Positions 59,000 to 64,000 of a stretch of 64,000 nucleotides of DNA are shown here, one piece after another. The position numbers were made by a program, and so were the translations under genes. Location of the stretch: positions 1-64,000 of the forward strand of contig OY756145.1 of the NCBI GenBank assembly GCA_963576785.1. The letters run 5' to 3'. Origin of the DNA: Chlorophyllum brunneum. Its lineage: Eukaryota; Basidiomycota; Agaricomycetes; Agaricales; Agaricaceae. A model generated the notes under the pieces. The model did not search any database. It was given only the letters and a program-made list of their open reading frames with translations, and was not told where the DNA came from. Position 1 is the stretch's first letter. Every line of letters begins with the position of its first letter.

Positions 59000-59070
59000 G
59001 CTGATAGCGTCCTGCCCAGTCAAAGTCAAGCAGCATAAATTCTCGTTCGTTCTTCACCAAAATGTTTCCC
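59000..59070 (-). pseudogene. Fragment of the Crinkler-type kinase catalytic core
   Basis: The minus strand reads LVKNEREFMLLDFDWAGR, matching the stretch around the metal-binding Asp of the kinases at 59.8 kb and 61.9 kb. Homology is limited to about 70 bp, and nothing of the rest of the domain is seen next to it. Confidence 0.65.
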
Positions 59071-59830
59071 TTTTCTGCTCAAAAACAGAACCCACTAGCA
59101 TTCGGCTTTTTAATTTCAAAATCGCGCTATACGTTTCGTTTTGGTGTATAAATTTTATTTTATATTAACGGATCGAGGTGGTACCAAGTTGGTTGACAAA
59201 AACACAAAATTGTTTTTTGACGCACGACGAGCCTGGACAACTCGAGTATCTCGTTGATGCCTATTAGCGATTAACTTGATCTCATGATGCGATGAGTATT
59301 GTTTATATTCATACTCTTCCATGTAATTCATAAAAGTTGGACCAGATTTTCATCTATTCAAAGACCCATCCCTGAATTACACTATATCGACCAGCTTTGT
59401 GCTCAAACGCAGTAGCGGTAATCGAGGTTTGATAATATCATAGCTAAATTATTGAGATAACTCAGTTTATTCTAACGATTGTCCGCCCTTTCCTTTTTCC
59501 CTCCACCTCATAACCCCGTGCTCTGCACCTCAACGCCAAACTCTTATTATCACACTGGACAACTGAAAAATTTATATCCCAGTTGTGGAATGAACGAAAT
59601 ATGTATTCCGCGCTGGCCGATCGACTGGTGGGCGGCAATCTTAGGTCTGGAGGGAAGATCAGTTGCTTCGGTAGAAGCCCGAGTTATTATATGCACGGAA
59701 TCACTTTATTGTGGAAAAGCTAATGGTCCCTTCTGAGTAGAAAATGCCCTGCTATACATGCTTCTCCAACTAGAATTACGGAAGTCGACAAATGATGATC
59801 AGCAGATCAGAATAGGCCACAGGACCAGTA
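59071..59830. other. Spacer downstream of the Crinkler-kinase
   Basis: AT-rich sequence with one 85-codon plus-strand frame (59479-59736) lacking a domain. It contains the probable 3' region of the kinase gene. The stretch 58737-58999, before the fragment, is likewise empty apart from the coiled-coil gene's promoter. Confidence 0.4.
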
Positions 59831-61555
59831 CTACGCAAACAAGCGTTCAAACATGATGTTGTCGTGCGCGGAAAGGATAGGAGCACCACCGCGGACACCA
59901 GCAGGACGTCCAAGCTTGGGATCTTTTTCCATAATCAGCGGATAGTTCACCTCTCCATCACGTCCTGCCCAGTCAAAGCCAAGCAACATAAAGTCTCGCC
60001 CACCATCCTTTTTCACCAAAATGTTTGTCCTGCAAATATCCCCATGGACCATCCCCTCTTGGTGAAGACGGGTGACTGCATCGTGGATGGATGCTCTCAA
60101 TCCCTCACGCTGACACGATTCATCATCCAGATAAACCCACGATTTGTCCAACTGTTCCATGACAACCATATACCACCCACCAGGAAGTTTGTCGAATGCA
60201 ATCAGCTTTGGTGCAAAGCCGAGGTCGGCACACCGCGTATGAACGTTGCCCCCGTATCCCGGGACAAATTTGATGAAAATTGGCGCCTGGTCACCGTCAC
60301 GCCTGCCACTAAAAAGGAGTTTTTCGCCTTCCATCTGCTGATCGTACGAAAAGGCCACATTTGAGAGCAGGTTCTGGAGAGGGTGAAATGTTCTTGGGTA
60401 GGGGGGAAAGAGGGAACTGGCGGACGTCAAGGAGCGAGAGGGACGCGTCCCAGGAGGCGCCAAGGAACGGGCTTCCGCATCGTTGGTATAACGTGTCACC
60501 AAGGTATTCACTGCCTTCTTCAGAGCGGACAAGTGACGAGCGAGTGCGGTAAATGTCCCTTGATCAGAGCTGTGAAATGCGAGGGCGAAGGCAGAAAACG
60601 TCTCCATGGCGCTGCGGTCAGTCAGAGCAAAACCGCCAAAGGTGAGATACGGTCCTAGATCTCAATTAGAGCAGCAGGAGCTAGGAGGGGGGACTGGATC
60701 TACCTTGGATAGTGATGATAAAGCAAGGATGATAGGAAGAAACATCCACCCACAAATTCGGTACCCCACAAAGGGTATTGTAGTAGAGTAGACCTTCGAG
60801 CTCCGGGCTACCCTCGCCAATTTCATTCGTTCCCTCCAGAATAAGCACCGGGCGACCTTCGTAGGCGATATGAAAATGTGATTTACAACACCCCGTATCC
60901 AGGTGCCCGGAGTTGAGATCGATGCCATATTTCTCGAGGATGTCGCAGAAGTTGCGTAAACGACTGGTCGCGTGGGGGTGAAACAGACACATGTCCTCGT
61001 GCAACTCGCGAGCCGTTGCGTAGTCTGCGGCGACAAGGGGCTGGACCTTACAGTCGTCAAAAAACGTCCCGAACACAGGATCGAGTAGGGTGGAAGGAAT
61101 GCCCTCTGGGCGTTGCTGTCGTTTGGAAACCGGGGTGGTGACTGGGTTGGGTGAATGAGAACGCGAATGGAATGAATCAGAAATGATAAAGGGCATGCCG
61201 CAAACTCACCATCCTCAGGGGGTTTAACGATGACTTGCACATGTCCGTTCGTAGGCGTGGTTCCTGCCTCTGGCTCAGACATGAAAAGATCTGAGAGGAT
61301 CCTGGTGCCGTGCAATGGGTTTTTTGCCTTAGATAGGTGCTCTTTAACGTCCTCTTTGAGGCGTTCACTGTCTGGAATGGAAACCTGCCACAGATGGAGG
61401 GAGTCTGCGGCGATGTGATCAAAGGCGGGTTTCTTTTTCTCCTTGATCGCGTGCTTGAGGTCAGAAACAGAAGATGCCTTGTCGATTGTGGCTTTGAAGA
61501 CACAATCAGGGTCGTCGCCATGGACATAGCAGTACAGAGAGAGTGGCATGGTCAT
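59831..61555 (-). CDS. Crinkler-type protein: CRN N-terminal header plus C-terminal kinase
   Basis: Three exons, complement(61210-61555, 60704-61141, 59831-60654), encode 535 residues. Introns of 68 and 49 bp have GTGAGT/CCCAG and GTAGAT/TCTAG borders, both phase 1. Residues ~3-112 resemble the ubiquitin-like header of Crinkler (CRN) proteins (LYCYVHGDDPDCVFKATID; HLWQVSIP). Residues ~125-280 form a middle domain also seen in the neighbouring relic (LEKYGIDL; RPVLILEGTNE). Residues ~355-535 form a kinase-like domain: K390 in FIKF, HGD with D467 and N472 (HGDICRTNILV), and D489 in FDWAG in place of DFG. All three key residues are present. A glycine loop is not obvious. CRN proteins were first known as oomycete effectors; CRN8 carries a kinase. 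Fungi also have CRNs of unclear role. There is no classical signal peptide. The ATG at 61549 is an alternative start. Confidence 0.82.
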
Positions 61556-61719
61556 GGTGAGCAGTTTGTCGGTGAGTGGACACTCATTAGCCAATTTGTA
61601 GCAGCACAGGGACAACATCCACAAACATCTCGCGGGCCGTAGCATCCGTGTGCTGAGATGTCGATGTCCGAGCCAAAACAAATGTTCTCACTGTGGTAGG
61701 GACTCCTCTAATATCACAT

Positions 61720-62670
61720 AGGGCTGATACTACACAGACAAATTTGATGTCGTCGTGCATGACGGAATGGAAAGGAGCACGATCGCCGACATCAGGGCGC
61801 ATAAGTTTGGGATCTTTTTCCATAAATAGCGGATACTTGACCTCTCCGTCACGTCCTGCCCAGTCAAAGTCAAGCACCATAAATTCTCGCTCACCATCCT
61901 TCTTCACCAAAACGTTTGCCCTGCGAATATCCCCATGGACCATCCCCTCTTGGCGAAGACGGGTGACAGCATTGTGGGTGGATTCTCTCATTCCCTCGCG
62001 CTGACACGATTCATCATCCAGGTAAACTCACGATTCATCCAACCGTTCCATCACAAATATATACCATCCGCCAGGAAGCCTGTCATATGCAATCAGCTTT
62101 GGTGCAAAACCGAGGCTTGCACACCAGCTGTGAACCTCCTGTCCATATCTCAGGACAAATTAGCTACATTGGACGACTTGGCCCTGTCACAAGGGGGAGC
62201 CTTCTCATAGCGAGTGATTAAGGTATTCATTGCTTTCCTCAGAGCTGACGAATGATGGGCGAGCACAGTATACACTCATTCAGATAATTTGTGAAACGTG
62301 AGGGGGAAAAATGAAAACTTTTCCCCGGTGGGCCGACCACTCAGAGCACAACCGCCAAACCCCAGATAGGGTCCTAGATCTCAATCACTACAGCAAAGGC
62401 CGAAAACAAGGATAAGATCTACCAGCCAGAACGATGGCAAAGCAAGGATGACACGAAGACTTATCTCCCCACACATTGCCTGATTTACATAAAGCTTTGT
62501 AATAGAGTAGGGCTTGGAGGGCAGGTTCCGCATTTTTACCTTCCAGAATGATCACCGGGTGATCCCCCTTGAGATGACCATTGGTCAAGAACTTTGTTGC
62601 ACCAACGCCCATAGCGTGGAGCTGAATCCCATACTTGTCCAGTACTCTACGGAATGCATGTAAACGATGC
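61720..62670 (-). pseudogene. Broken Crinkler-kinase paralogue
   Basis: This lies directly upstream of, and in the same orientation as, the intact gene. It keeps the middle domain (~62390-62670; LDKYGIQL; HPVIILEGKN) and the kinase core (~61750-62110; HGDIRRANVLVKK, FMVLDFDWAGRDGEV). The CRN header is absent. The part of the kinase containing the ATP-binding lysine is largely deleted (~62160-62200), and a TGA at 62028-62030 replaces a Trp codon that is intact in the working copy. The catalytic HGD and FDWAG motifs remain readable, and the motif here (HGDIRRAN) is closer to the usual fungal form than in the intact gene. Confidence 0.78.
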
Positions 62671-62770
62671 TGTCGTGCGCGGAAAGGATAGGAGCACAAT
62701 CACTGACATCATCAGGCCGCATAAGTTATGGGGTCTTTGTTTATAAATGGCGGATACTTGACCTCTCCCA
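62668..62770 (-). pseudogene. C-terminal fragment of another Crinkler-kinase copy
   Basis: The minus strand matches the last ~35 codons of the kinase (EVKYPPF, then a counterpart of APILSAHD). It is fused directly to the start of the middle-domain homology of the broken paralogue. This order, a kinase tail followed by a middle domain, indicates the remains of a further head-to-tail copy. Confidence 0.6.
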
Positions 62771-64000
62771 ATTCATGACATATTTTAATGGCTTTTCGCA
62801 CCTGCAGTAGACCCTTCCTGGGTGGTGATACGGGTGCCGATTCGTCTACCTAATGTGCTGACGAAATTGTACGTGTGGATGAATCTTGTTCATCGAACTC
62901 GACAGGGATCCTGTCTCTTTTTCTTTGGGATTCTGGATTTATGTACCGATACAAATACATACTACCCTCAGGTGAACTAAGTACGTTGAAATCCTGTCAC
63001 AGGTGTGTCGGATCAAAACACTCGTCAAGTCCACCTTTAGCTTAGGACCATTATAGTACATGTTATTCATGCTAATATTGAGCATGACCTGTTATACCGA
63101 ATTACCGCCACTTGGAGGCTTTCAACCACTTTCGTTTATTATAAATACGTAGCTTTATACAAGGGTCACCTCAGTTCTCGCGTCTCCGAGATACTGAGGT
63201 GAGTCGACATTCCTTTAAATACCATTCTTACATGCGAGGGGTCCAGAGAGATTGAAGCAATTTATAGAGCACAATCATGATAGTAGTCCAAAGGACCTCC
63301 CCGCCATTGACGGGGACTCATTTGGTAGGTGATGGAGAGGCGAACGGTCAGAGGGTGAGGGTCGAACACAAGCTATTGAAATGACCGCAACCCTCCTATT
63401 CCATTGAGTCGTTCAAATGGAAATGCAACCCGAGGCCCGAGAGTTCCGAGACTATCATCTTTACCACCTCCGTCGACACGCCTTGTAAGAAAGACAGCTC
63501 AGTATCTCGGAGATAAATACCTGTAAGAAAGCTAGCTAAAGTATTGTAGGTATATATCTTCTCTATGTACGGGAATTTCGTGAGCTGCAGAAAATAATTA
63601 AAAACTACAACGTAATATCATCCACTCTTCGGCTTCAACAATGGGCTGATTTGCTGCCTACATCACATCTATTCCCCGACCCGAGCTCGTAAACGGTTGG
63701 AGGAGTTACTTTCTTCTCCGGCGCCCGGTTGTTAAATAAAACATCGTACCCACGTGGCTAAAGACGTTTCCCCTATCAGCTATAAAAAAGGGGTACGCGC
63801 TCCTCTGTCGCATGCGGAGTCCGAAATGGAGACATGGAAAGACTTCGTGTAGAAGAGGCCCCACAGTATATGGAATTTAATAAAAATTAATTCTAGAAAA
63901 TTCGCGTCCGAAGGATGCTGGGGCCCTGAAATTCGTGACCTATCATAATCTGCCTAGGACTGTGGTAGAGCTATTCAGGGTGATGATACAGACATTGACT
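62771..64000. other. 1.2 kb without a recognised gene
   Basis: AT-richer sequence with no open frame of note. A ~330-bp stretch bounded by a 16-bp inverted repeat lies at 63183-63513. Nothing else was recognised up to the window edge. Confidence 0.45.
63183..63513. repeat. 331-bp stretch with 16-bp terminal inverted repeats
   Basis: TCTCCGAGATACTGAG at 63183-63198 is exactly inverted at 63498-63513. A small hairpin (CACCTCAG / CTGAGGTG) overlaps the left arm. No coding frame lies inside. Size and layout would suit a MITE-like element, but no clear target-site duplication is visible. Confidence 0.45.

Noticed and set aside
60662..61681. A single 339-codon frame covering the Crinkler header and beyond
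   Set aside because: After codon ~158 it leaves the homologous frame; the two-intron model keeps the middle domain and kinase in frame.
1..64000. tRNA, rRNA, CRISPR arrays and intact transposons
   Set aside because: No cloverleaf, rRNA core, regularly spaced repeat array, or transposase or reverse-transcriptase motif was seen on either strand.

Overview
This window is the left end of a chromosome of a filamentous basidiomycete, most likely an Agaricomycete. It opens with 18 perfect CCCTAA telomere units. The genes carry many short (45-70 bp) GT-AG introns, and the protein types fit this group: F-box proteins with variable C-terminal regions, a Zn2Cys6 factor, a GATA factor, an SNG1/DUF3533 membrane protein, a ricin-B lectin and a Crinkler-kinase. 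The species cannot be named from the sequence alone. Exon structures below were worked out by hand from splice sites and frame continuity.

Layout. 0-6.5 kb: telomere and gene-poor subtelomere with one F-box gene. 6.5-13.4 kb: ordinary-looking genes, namely a Zn2Cys6 factor, a one-TM lysine-rich protein and a 1198-residue disordered protein. 13.4-17 kb: a second F-box gene. 17.2-34.1 kb: an accessory region built on a split segmental duplication. Block A (17.2-19.6 and 27.0-29.7 kb) is clearly diverged. Block B (19.6-20.6 and 33.1-34.1 kb) is almost identical between copies. Block B carries the 5' half of an SNG1-like gene; one copy has lost its 3' half and the other has a nonsense codon, so neither looks intact. 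Between the blocks lie three small unassigned genes, one with a PD-(D/E)XK-like motif pattern, and a secreted ricin-B lectin. 34.9-40.8 kb: two intron-less F-box genes. 42.6-43.9 kb: a 3-ketoacyl-CoA thiolase. 37-50 kb: relics and three copies of an unnamed small protein family. 52.9-58.7 kb: a conserved-looking cluster of a GATA factor and a C2HC5 zinc-finger (TRIP4/Rqt4-type) protein in divergent orientation, then a seven-exon coiled-coil protein. 59-62.8 kb: a Crinkler-type protein (N-terminal CRN header, middle domain, C-terminal kinase) beside broken copies of itself.

The strongest leads are the Crinkler-kinase with its relic cluster, the complementary damage in the two SNG1-like copies, and the small unassigned genes at 20.7, 23.0 and 24.2 kb. 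No tRNA, rRNA, CRISPR array or intact transposon was recognised.
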